A program made the position numbers and the translations under genes. Below, piece by piece: positions 33,711 through 40,705 of a stretch of 64,000 bases of DNA (its first letter is position 1; each line of letters begins with the position of its first letter). The stretch spans positions 1 to 64,000 of the forward strand of contig NZ_SRLB01000033.1 in the NCBI RefSeq assembly GCF_004745635.1. Reading direction: 5' to 3'. Origin of the DNA: Methylobacterium nonmethylotrophicum. Lineage in GTDB: Bacteria > Pseudomonadota > Alphaproteobacteria > Rhizobiales > Beijerinckiaceae. The notes beneath the pieces are model-generated. The model saw nothing but the letters and a program-made list of their open reading frames with translations. It searched no databases and was not told the DNA's origin.

Positions 33711-33808
33711 CAATAACATCCTTTCAGCAGAATTTCGCCGGATGATGATTATGGTTTCGGGGATTTCGCGCGGCACTCGTCGATCGCGCCGATCGCGGCA
33801 CCCGTGTT

Positions 33809-33985
33809 CTACAATTTCCAGCTATAAGTCTTGTCGTTGGCGCGGACGCACAGCGGTCCGAGAGTCTTGAACGCCTCGACACGGTTGAGAGTCAGGGCGA
33901 ACGAAGCGCGGTTCGCCATATCGGCAACGATTATCCATTCAGGTATGCCGGCGCATGCGGGCGCGATGGCACAGGGAGACTTCAT
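33809..33985 (-). CDS. possible small protein (58 aa)
   Basis: Minus-strand frame starting MKSPCAIAPACAGIPEWIIV and ending TLGPLCVRANDKTYSWKL, with GGGAGCAGG upstream of the ATG. The composition is protein-like, and the ending (FKTLGPLCVRANDKTYSWKL) looks like part of a real protein. It lies 98 bases before the secreted-protein gene on the same strand. It could also be the 3' remnant of a longer lost gene. No family recognised. Confidence 0.35.
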   Translation of the reverse strand: MKSPCAIAPACAGIPEWIIVADMANRASFALTLNRVEAFKTLGPLCVRANDKTYSWKL

Positions 33986-34596
33986 GAGCCCTGCTCCCGG
34001 CGTGATGAATGCTGCATCCGGTCAGGACACGTTACGGCAACGCTTGTAACCGCCGTAGTTTGGGCAGGTGTTCCTGTCAACGCACAAGATATGTGATTAT
34101 GTCTTTTGGCATATGCCCTTCGGGAATTGGGCTGGCACAACAGTCTTTTTTTATCAGCTACGCAATCGAGACGGGCCTTCGTGGATCGCACCGCAACTAA
34201 AAGTCTTCATCCCTCCGCTGCCGAGCGAAACCGGCGCGCGAGCGAGATCCGGACCCGCGAAGGTCGGGCCCCTGGTGAGAGCGGGATGGGCCGCCCGCGT
34301 GTCGAGGATTCCCGATGTCATACGCTGCCGACGGGAATCAGCGTGGGTCCCAGGTGGACCAGCGCTGGCGCGGGACGGCCGTCTTCGGATGTCGAGCGGC
34401 CCTCTCGACACGGGCGAGCGGATTGCGTTCAGATTCCGGAGCCGGCGTCACGTGTCACCCGAGCAGAGTCGCATGGCGCAACGCTGCTCGGATGCTCGGT
34501 CTTGCATCGTTTTCGCCGCCGAACCGGTCACCGCTTCGGCACCGGTCGGTCGCGACCGGCGGAATGATGCTGAGGGGCGGGTCGGCTCGCGCCCCG
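33986..34596. other. 611-base intergenic region containing dispersed repeat copy B
   Basis: Includes an AT-rich patch at about 34080-34160 and the repeat at 34461-34570. Open frames are short and lack ribosome binding sites. It follows the 3' end of the enoyl-CoA hydratase gene. No RNA gene is recognised. Confidence 0.5.
34461..34570 (-). repeat. dispersed repeat of about 110 bases, copy B (reverse)
   Basis: Read on the minus strand it begins GCATCATTCCGCCGGTCGCG and proceeds through CCGAAGCGGTGACCGGTTCG and CGAAAACGATGCAAGA to GTTGCGCCATGCGACTCTGC. It is close to copy A over the first 80 bases and keeps the outer inverted repeat and 3' hairpin. It lies just after the hydratase stop codon. 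Confidence 0.8.
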
Positions 34597-35403
34597 TCAC
34601 CGCCCCGTGAAGCGCGGCGCCCGCTTCTCCATGAAGGCGCGGCGGCCCTCGCGGTAATCCTCGCTCGAGAAGCAGGCCTCGACCCGCCGCTTCGCCTCGT
34701 CGAGGTCGCGGGCGGCCTCGTCCTTGGCGACCTCGCCCAGGATGTACTTCGCGGCGCCCACCGTCAGGGGGGCGTTGGCGCCGATCTGCGCGACGTACTC
34801 CTCGACGAGCCCGTCGAGATCCTCGTCCGGCACGGCGCGATGGGCGAGGCCCATGGCGCGCGCCTCCTCGGCCGAGAATTGCCGGCCGGTGAAGACGATC
34901 TCCTTGGCGGAGGGCAGGCCGACCACGTCGGCGAGGCGGCGCAGGGGCGCGAATCCGTAGCCGAGGCCGAGCCGGGCCGCCGGCAGCGCGAACCGCGAGG
35001 CGGTGGTGCAGAGCCGGATGTCGCACGCGACGGCGAGCCCGAGCCCGCCCCCGATGCAGAAGCCGCGGATCGCCGCGATGGTGGGCTTGGGAAAAGCGTG
35101 CAGGCCGGCATAGACCTGCTCCGTCATGGTGCCGTAGCGGCGGACCTCCTCCATCTCGGCGCGCTCGTTCTCGAATTTCGAGATGTCGGCGCCCGACACG
35201 AAGGCCTTGCCGCCGGCCCCCGTCACCACGACCACCCGCACGGCCGGATCCGCCGCAAAGTCCTGCAGGACCGCCGCCGCGGCCTCCCACATCTCGTAGC
35301 TGACGGCGTTCCGCTTCTCCGGGTTGTTGAAGATCAGGCGCCCGACCGGGCCGGCCTTCTCGGCGAGGATCTTGCCGTCCGCGTGCCGCGTGTGCGTGGT
35401 CAT
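34597..35403 (-). CDS. enoyl-CoA hydratase/isomerase family protein
   Basis: A 268-residue crotonase-fold protein. Oxyanion-hole blocks are present (GGKAFVSGADISKFENERAE and IAAIRGFCIGGGLGLAVACD). The usual catalytic glutamate of hydratases in a PExxLG segment reads LPAARLGLGYGFAPLRRL, so that acid is replaced by alanine, while the second glutamate is kept (SAKEIVFTG). The reaction may therefore differ from simple hydration. Start at 35403 follows GGAAGGA; the frame also has an ATG at 35442 overlapping the CoA-transferase stop. Operon partner of the CoA-transferase. Confidence 0.87.
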   Translation of the reverse strand: MTTHTRHADGKILAEKAGPVGRLIFNNPEKRNAVSYEMWEAAAAVLQDFAADPAVRVVVVTGAGGKAFVSGADISKFENERAEMEEVRRYGTMTEQVYAGLHAFPKPTIAAIRGFCIGGGLGLAVACDIRLCTTASRFALPAARLGLGYGFAPLRRLADVVGLPSAKEIVFTGRQFSAEEARAMGLAHRAVPDEDLDGLVEEYVAQIGANAPLTVGAAKYILGEVAKDEAARDLDEAKRRVEACFSSEDYREGRRAFMEKRAPRFTGR

Positions 35404-35438
35404 GATGGTCGTCCTTCCGTCACCGGGCCGGGTTCGCG

Positions 35439-36641
35439 TCATACAACGCCGTCGCGCCGCAGCGCGGCGACCTCGTCCGGCAGGAAGCCGAACGCCGCCA
35501 GGATCTCGTCGCTGTGCTCGCCCGCTTCCGGCGGGTGACGCGTCACCGCCGACGGCGTGCGCGACAGCCGCACCGGCTGGGCCAGCATCGTCAGGAGGCC
35601 GAGACGCGGCGACGCGATCTGCGCCGTCACGCCGAGATGCTCCACCTGCGGGTCGGCGAAGACCGCATCGATCGTGTTGATCGCCCCGCAGGGCACCCCC
35701 GCGGCGTTCAGGCGGTCGATCCAGGCGGCGGAATCCGCGCCCGCGAGGGCGGCATCGATGTCCCGGCCGAGGGCGTCGCGGTTGTCCGAGCGCGCCGCAC
35801 CGGTGACGTAGCGCGGATCGTCCAGGAGGTGCCCGGCCCCGATCGCCCGCGCCATGCGCTGCCAGATCCGCTCGCCCGTCGTCGCGATGTTGATGTAGCC
35901 GTCCCGGGTCCGGAAGACGCCGGTCGGGATCGAGGTCGGGTGGTTGTTCCCCGCCTGGCCGGCGACCTCGCCCTTCATGAGCCAGCGCGCGGCCTGGAAG
36001 TCGAGCATGAAGATCTGGGCCTGGAGCAGCGAGGTCTCGACCGCCTGCCCCTCGCCGGATCGCTCGCGCTCCAGGAGCGCGAGAAGGATCCCCTGCGCTG
36101 CGAAGAGGCCGGCGCAGAGGTCGGCGATCGGGATCCCGACCCGCACCGGGCCCTGGCCCGGGAGGCCGGTGATGGACATCAGCCCGCCCATCCCCTGGGC
36201 GATCTGGTCGAAGCCCGGCCGGTCGCGGTAGGGGCCGTCCTGCCCGAAGCCGGAGATCGACGCGTAGACGATCCGCGGATTGACGGCCTTCAGGGCGGGA
36301 TAGTCGATGCCGAGCCGCGTCTTCACGTCGGGGCGGTAATTCTCCACCACCACGTCCGCCTTGGCCACCAGGCGCCGGAAGGCGGCGAGGCCCGCCGGCT
36401 GCTTGAGGTCGAGCGTCAGCGAGCGCTTGTTGCGGTGGAGATTCTGGAAGTCCGGCCCGTCGCGGGGGCCGCCGAGCGCCTCGGCGTCCGGCATCTCGAT
36501 CTTGACGACGTCCGCGCCCCAGTCGGCGAGCTGGCGCACGGCCGTCGGCCCTGCCCGCACGCGGGTCAGGTCGAGGACCGTCAGTCCTGAGAGGGGAAGG
36601 CGGTGAGAGGTGGCATCGGTCTGAGGGAGCGTTTCCTGCAT
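35439..36641 (-). CDS. class III (CaiB/BaiF) CoA-transferase
   Basis: A 400-residue formyl-CoA transferase-family protein. Characteristic blocks: LSGLTVLDLTRVRAGPTAVR, LADWGADVVKIEMPDAEALG, NKRSLTLDLKQPAG, VENYRPDVKTRLGIDY and SISGFGQDGPYRDRPGFDQI. The catalytic aspartate is expected at Asp174 in VGIPIADLCAGLFAAQG. First gene of a two-gene operon with the crotonase-fold protein, a pairing common in degradation of carboxylic acids through CoA esters. The specific acid is unknown. Confidence 0.9.
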   Translation of the reverse strand: MQETLPQTDATSHRLPLSGLTVLDLTRVRAGPTAVRQLADWGADVVKIEMPDAEALGGPRDGPDFQNLHRNKRSLTLDLKQPAGLAAFRRLVAKADVVVENYRPDVKTRLGIDYPALKAVNPRIVYASISGFGQDGPYRDRPGFDQIAQGMGGLMSITGLPGQGPVRVGIPIADLCAGLFAAQGILLALLERERSGEGQAVETSLLQAQIFMLDFQAARWLMKGEVAGQAGNNHPTSIPTGVFRTRDGYINIATTGERIWQRMARAIGAGHLLDDPRYVTGAARSDNRDALGRDIDAALAGADSAAWIDRLNAAGVPCGAINTIDAVFADPQVEHLGVTAQIASPRLGLLTMLAQPVRLSRTPSAVTRHPPEAGEHSDEILAAFGFLPDEVAALRRDGVV

Positions 36642-36893
36642 CGCGGTCTTCTGCCGTGTCTGGCCGGCATCATCGGCGACGAAGCGCCGCGAACGCAAGG
36701 GTGGTGCCCGGGCGCCTCCCGGAGCGATCCGGCTCCCGGACCGTCCCTCCTCACCGACGCCCCCGCGCGATCCCGCATCGCTGCAGCGAACCTGGACCAT
36801 CAGGCGTCTCGCGCGAGACGCCCGCACCCTCAAACCCGGGGATCAGACATCGGACATTGCCGGCATGCTCCGCCACCGCCGACCGAAGCGCCA

Positions 36894-37121
36894 TCAATCG
36901 AATCTTACGCCGACCTTGCCCGTCATTCTCCAAACAATATTGCAATGCTTGATTTGGCGGAAAATCTCCATTGTGAACTTATCCGGTATATCGTACGGCG
37001 ATTCTGTCAAGATGATCGCACCCGATGCCGTGATCGTCTCGAAGGAAACTTGTATATTTTGCCCGTTTTCAAGTATGATGATGGACTTTTTGCTGACCAG
37101 ACTGGGGCGTCTGCTTAACAT
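36894..37121 (-). CDS. short PilZ-domain protein
   Basis: A 75-residue protein consisting of little more than a PilZ domain: MLSRRPSLVSKKSIIILENG at the N-terminus (RRxxx cyclic-di-GMP-binding style), then VSFETITASGAIILTESPYD, IPDKFTMEIF and the ending CNIVWRMTGKVGVRFD. The canonical D/NxSxxG loop is replaced by ETITASGA. Start at 37121 follows GGGAGC. The gene is markedly less GC-rich than its surroundings, suggesting recent acquisition or relaxed selection. Confidence 0.75.
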   Translation of the reverse strand: MLSRRPSLVSKKSIIILENGQNIQVSFETITASGAIILTESPYDIPDKFTMEIFRQIKHCNIVWRMTGKVGVRFD

Positions 37122-37694
37122 CGAATGCTCCCGAAGCGTGCACTGCGCGTCGTTTGACCTAACGTAAAGCTGTAAAGCATTCGTGAACGATGGTGTGCCG
37201 GTCCGCCTCGCCTCGCGCCATACCCGTCGCGCGACGGCGATTGGCGCTCTGGCGCCAGGCCACCGGGTTCTGCTGCCGGCCCCGCCGCCGGCCGGTCGGC
37301 ACCGGCGCGTAGCCGGTCCGGATGCCGGGATCGCGGTCGTGTCCGTGCGGGGTCCTGCGCGTGTCGGCCGAATGCGAATCGAAATGAAACTCTGGTTTCC
37401 TTCCTTGATCATGTCCGTCGTGCATCCCGTCCTCGTTCGTCGCGATCGCGATTTCGGACCACGATCCACCGCTCTCTCGTGACAGAGCGATGCAGACGAT
37501 GCGATCGTCCCATGACATGTCCTTTGAATCAGCACTCATCGCGCATTTTGGAAATATTATTTTCATATATAAAACTTATTGTCAGAGTCATATAATGGAC
37601 ATATATTTTATTTGACGTGTCGTTTTGTTGGCAACATAGAGGAGATCCTGCAAGCGCCGTATTTCATATGGCGCCGTCGATGCGCGGAGGGGGC
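37122..37694. other. 573-base intergenic region with AT-rich promoter segment
   Basis: Lies between the divergent PilZ gene and the Cys-repeat operon. The left 420 bases hold only shadow-like frames, including a 135-codon minus-strand frame without a ribosome binding site. Bases 37545-37625 are strikingly AT-rich and contain the promoter listed next. Confidence 0.55.
37579..37607 (+). promoter_or_regulatory. sigma-70-like promoter of the Cys-repeat operon
   Basis: TTGTCA at 37579-37584 and TATATT at 37602-37607 are separated by exactly 17 bases, within an AT-rich patch in otherwise very GC-rich DNA. The predicted transcript would start near 37614, leaving a leader of about 80 bases before the first gene. 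Confidence 0.5.
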
Positions 37695-38726
37695 ATGTCA
37701 TCTTTCCTGCGAGGCCTGCTGGGGGCGGCCAGCGCGTTCACCCTCTCTCTCGGGGTTGCGCCCGGCTCGGCGCAGGTACCGCCACCGCCGGTCTCCCGCC
37801 CGCCTGCCGATCCATCCCAGGCCGTCCAGGCCCCGGCTGCCCAGCCGCCGGACGCCCGCCAGCTCGCCGCCGACCTGCGGCGACGCTACGCCGAGCTGAA
37901 CCGCATCCCCACCCGGCTGACCCAGAATTTCCAGGCCAGGACCCGTGCCGTGGGCCAGGAGGACGTCGCGACCACCGGCACCCTGGTGACCTACCAGCTC
38001 GGGCCATACGCGAAGACGGTCATGACGAATTCGGCGATGGCGCGGTCGAGCGAGGCGGGGGCCACCGATCGGCTCGTCGGCGCCGTCGCCAGCTCGTTCG
38101 AATGGCTGCGCACGCCGGAGGGGATCCAGTTCCGGTTCCTGCCCGAGGCGACCGGCACGGCCCCGCCCTTCACCATGAACCTGACGGCCGCCCAGCTCGA
38201 CCAGGACCCGCAGCTCAAGGCGTTGCTCCTCGATCCCCTGGCGACCCTGCGCACCTTCGAGCGGTTGGCGGAGGCCGGAGCCAGGGTGCGCATCGAGGCT
38301 CTGGCCGGGGTTCCGGTCTTCGTGCTCGCGACGCGGGACCCGATCGAGCTGGCGCCGGGAATGAGCGCGCAGCTGACGTTCTGGATCAGCCCCACATCGA
38401 TGCTCGTCATCCGCATGGATGCCGCCTTCGCCGTCACGGGAGCGGATACGGGCGGATCCAAGACGCCGGCCTTCGTCGATTTCATGTCGGACTTCTCCTA
38501 TGCGTTCGACGTCCTGATCCCGCCGGGCTTCTTCGTCCTCGCGCCGGTGCCGCCGAATGCGGCCCGACCCGCGACCGTGGCCCCACGGGCGGCGGCTCCG
38601 ATGGCGGCCGCGCCGGGCGCCCAGCCACCGCCGGACGCCGCCGGGGCGCAGACGACCGCACCGACGACCCGGGTGATCGACCCGATGTCGACGATCAAGA
38701 GCAACCGGGACTTCCTCCTGCGCTAG
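37695..38726 (+). CDS. secreted LolA/DUF2092-like protein, first gene of the Cys-repeat operon
   Basis: A 343-residue exported protein. Signal peptide about residues 1-27 (ending PGSAQ), a proline-rich linker, a beta-rich domain from about residue 55 to 275 and a Pro/Ala-rich tail ending STIKSNRDFLLR. The domain begins DLRRRYAELNRIPTRLTQNF and has WISPTSMLVIRMDAAFAV then FSYAFDVLIPPGFFVLAPVP. The same ordered pattern (DPASMLIVRAAY, then IDVAYRLYVPIADDAFAL) occurs in the 274-residue protein two genes downstream, so the two are paralogues. Overall style resembles LolA-fold periplasmic carriers and DUF2092, but this is tentative. The ATG at 37695 follows GGAGGGGG. Confidence 0.75.
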   Translation: MSSFLRGLLGAASAFTLSLGVAPGSAQVPPPPVSRPPADPSQAVQAPAAQPPDARQLAADLRRRYAELNRIPTRLTQNFQARTRAVGQEDVATTGTLVTYQLGPYAKTVMTNSAMARSSEAGATDRLVGAVASSFEWLRTPEGIQFRFLPEATGTAPPFTMNLTAAQLDQDPQLKALLLDPLATLRTFERLAEAGARVRIEALAGVPVFVLATRDPIELAPGMSAQLTFWISPTSMLVIRMDAAFAVTGADTGGSKTPAFVDFMSDFSYAFDVLIPPGFFVLAPVPPNAARPATVAPRAAAPMAAAPGAQPPPDAAGAQTTAPTTRVIDPMSTIKSNRDFLLR

Positions 38727-38789
38727 CGGAGGATTCGAACGCCGAACCGCGATGACGCCGCGTCCGTGCGGCGTAAGCCTGCTCGAAGT

Positions 38790-38796
38790 GGGAGGA
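38790..38796 (+). promoter_or_regulatory. ribosome binding site deciding a TTG start
   Basis: GGGAGGA lies six bases before the TTG at 38803. The in-frame ATG at 38752 has no comparable site, and a start there would put a polar 17-residue leader in front of the membrane segment. Confidence 0.6.
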
Positions 38797-38802
38797 TCAG
38801 TC

Positions 38803-39879
38803 TTGCATTACCTTACGAGATCTCTCGCAGTGTCCGCGATCGTCGTTGCGGCGATCTGGTCGTTCATCGCGATGAGCCAGGCCGGCGTCGGCGGTGACAG
38901 AGCATCGGACGAGGCCATCTCTCCGCTGTTCAACCAGCGCCTGGTGGAGATGCAGGCGCAGTTCGACGGCGCCACGGTCGCCCCGGCCCAGCCCGACCTC
39001 CAGCGCGTCGGGGATCGGCAGGCCTTCCTGTTTCCCAGCGGCCTGATCAGCGCCTGCGCCGCCAGCGGCTGCGCCGCCAGCGCCTGCGCCGCGAGCGGCT
39101 GCGCCGGGAGCGGCTGCGCCGCCAGTGCCTGCGGCGGCAGCGGTTGCGGCGGCAGCGTCTGCGGCGGCAGCGCCTGCGGGGGCAGCGCCTGCGTCGGCAG
39201 TGCCTGTGCGGGCAGCGGCTGCGCCGGCAGCGCCTGCGGCGGCAGCGGCTGCGTCGGCAGTTCCTGCGGCGGCAGCGGCTGCGTCGGCAGCGTCTGCGGC
39301 GGGTCCGCCTGCGGCGGCTCGGCCTGCGGCCTGAGCGGCTGCATCGGCTCGGCCTGCGCCCAGAGCGGCTGCGTCGGCTCGGCCTGCTCGCAGAGCGGCT
39401 GCGTCGGCTCGGCCTGCGGCCGCTGCAACGGCAGCCTCGACGGCAACGGCTTCGCGGCGAACGGCGTCTACGGCAGCGCGCCGGTGGCCAGCGCCTCCTG
39501 CCCGTTCGGCGGCGCGGCGGCCGGCCCGGCGGCGGCGCAGAACGCCGGGCTCGCCGTGGAGCCGGGCAAGGGCGGAACCCGGGTGTCCTGGATCAGCACC
39601 GGCGCCGAGGTCGACCGCTTCCGGCTCCTGTGGCGGGCCGATGCGGAATCCGGCGAGCGGCTGGTCGCCGAGGGCCGCGCCGCCTCCGGTCACGTCAACG
39701 CCGTCGAGATCGCCGGGCAGGGCGCGACCGGCACCTACGTCCTGGAGCTGACCGACCGCACCGGGTGGGTCACCCGGGCCGGCACCGACGGCACCACCGC
39801 GCGCAGCCCCGGCAAGGCCGTCCCCGCCGGGCCGCAGCCGGTCGGCCGGCAGGCCGCGCTTCCGCTCCCGGGGCTCTGA
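38803..39879 (+). CDS. exported Cys-pentapeptide-repeat protein (24 C-x-x-S-x units)
   Basis: A 358-residue protein. Residues 4-28 form a signal or anchor segment (LTRSLAVSAIVVAAIWSFIA). Residues 85-204 are 24 uninterrupted pentapeptides of the form C-x-x-S-x, where x is mostly Gly, Ala or Val (CAASG, CGGSA, CVGSV), then CGRC at 205-208: 26 cysteines at a strict spacing of five until the final one. After a Gly-rich linker comes a beta-rich domain (VEPGKGGTRVSWISTGAEVD, RFRLLWRADAESGERLVAEG, GTYVLELTDRTGW) reminiscent of fibronectin III or Ig-like folds. Cys at one face and Ser two residues before it copies the register of pentapeptide-repeat beta-helices. Flanked by two LolA-like paralogues. 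Function unknown: metal binding, a disulfide- or thioether-modified scaffold, or a surface structure are all possible. Confidence 0.85.
   Translation: MHYLTRSLAVSAIVVAAIWSFIAMSQAGVGGDRASDEAISPLFNQRLVEMQAQFDGATVAPAQPDLQRVGDRQAFLFPSGLISACAASGCAASACAASGCAGSGCAASACGGSGCGGSVCGGSACGGSACVGSACAGSGCAGSACGGSGCVGSSCGGSGCVGSVCGGSACGGSACGLSGCIGSACAQSGCVGSACSQSGCVGSACGRCNGSLDGNGFAANGVYGSAPVASASCPFGGAAAGPAAAQNAGLAVEPGKGGTRVSWISTGAEVDRFRLLWRADAESGERLVAEGRAASGHVNAVEIAGQGATGTYVLELTDRTGWVTRAGTDGTTARSPGKAVPAGPQPVGRQAALPLPGL
39055..39414 (+). repeat. 24 tandem 15-base units encoding C-x-x-S-x
   Basis: Exactly 360 bases of in-frame 15-base units, most close to TGCGGCGGCAGCGCC. The serine codon switches from AGC/AGT in most units to TCC/TCG in several of the last eight, and the units differ at third positions, so the array is old enough to have drifted while the Cys and Ser positions stayed fixed. 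Confidence 0.95.
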
Positions 39880-39880
39880 G

Positions 39881-40705
39881 ATGCGCCGGACCGGCATGGC
39901 CGTGGCGGCGGCCCTGGGGATCGGCACCGCCGCGGCACAGGAGGCCGATCCCTCCGCGGCTGCCCACGACCTGATGCGGCAGGTGAACCGGAAGTACGAG
40001 GCCCTGCGCCCGATCCCCCGGCAGGCGATCCTGCGGATCAGCGCGACGGTCTCCGCCTACGACAGGCCGGACCGCACGGTGCGCGGCACGGCGATCGCGC
40101 TCCAGCGCGACCGCGCCGCGCGCTTCGACATGGACAGCACCCTCGTGGAGCGGGCCGAGGCGCCGTTTTCGCCCGACACGTCGTCGCCCGCCGGCCATCT
40201 CGTCTGGGTGACCGACGGGGACGTCCTGCGGGCCCGCTACGCCCAGCCGCCCGGGAGCGGCATCGCCGACCGCGAGTTCCGGGTCGACCTGTCCCGCCTG
40301 CCGGAGGGGCTGTCGGCGCAGTTCCGCGACCCGATGTCCGAGCCGGAGCTCGCCGCGCAGTATCTCCAGACCCCGTTCAGCGTCGAGGAGCGCGTGCACG
40401 AGGGCCGGATCGTCCGGGTGCTCCGCTCCCAGGCGGCGGTGGCCTTCACCGGGCGCAGCCGCGCCTTCGTCACGCTCACCGTCGATCCGGCCTCGATGCT
40501 GATCGTCCGCGCCGCCTACGAGGGCAGCTACCGGGGGGGCCGCGAGGGGGAGCACTACTACTACGCGACGGTGATCGACGTCGCCTACCGGCTCTACGTG
40601 CCGATCGCCGACGACGCCTTCGCGCTGACCCTCGCGCCGGACGCCGAGGACGCCACGCCCCTCGTCGCCGAGGAGGGCCGCGCCGCCCTCGGGATGGCGC
40701 CATGA
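39881..40705 (+). CDS. secreted LolA/DUF2092-like protein, second paralogue
   Basis: A 274-residue exported protein with a signal peptide (MRRTGMAVAAALGIGTAAAQ). The mature part starts DLMRQVNRKYEALRPIPRQA and is beta-rich, with AIALQRDRAARFDMDSTLVE, VRVLRSQAAVAFTGRSRAFV and FVTLTVDPASMLIVRAAYEG. It ends with a strand pattern (IDVAYRLYVPIADDAFALTL) matching the first LolA-like protein of the operon. Begins one base after the Cys-repeat gene stop, and its own stop overlaps the next start by four bases, so it belongs to the same transcript. A chaperone or carrier role for the repeat protein or a lipid is inference. Confidence 0.75.
   Translation: MRRTGMAVAAALGIGTAAAQEADPSAAAHDLMRQVNRKYEALRPIPRQAILRISATVSAYDRPDRTVRGTAIALQRDRAARFDMDSTLVERAEAPFSPDTSSPAGHLVWVTDGDVLRARYAQPPGSGIADREFRVDLSRLPEGLSAQFRDPMSEPELAAQYLQTPFSVEERVHEGRIVRVLRSQAAVAFTGRSRAFVTLTVDPASMLIVRAAYEGSYRGGREGEHYYYATVIDVAYRLYVPIADDAFALTLAPDAEDATPLVAEEGRAALGMAP

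Noticed and set aside
37159..37566. 135-codon minus-strand frame upstream of the Cys-repeat operon
   Set aside because: It has no ribosome binding site, its second half is Arg/Gly shadow-like, and it runs across the probable promoter.
39055..39414. Tandem 15-base units as a CRISPR array or satellite
   Set aside because: Units are contiguous with no spacers, are in frame throughout and conserve Cys and Ser codon positions, so this is a protein-coding repeat.
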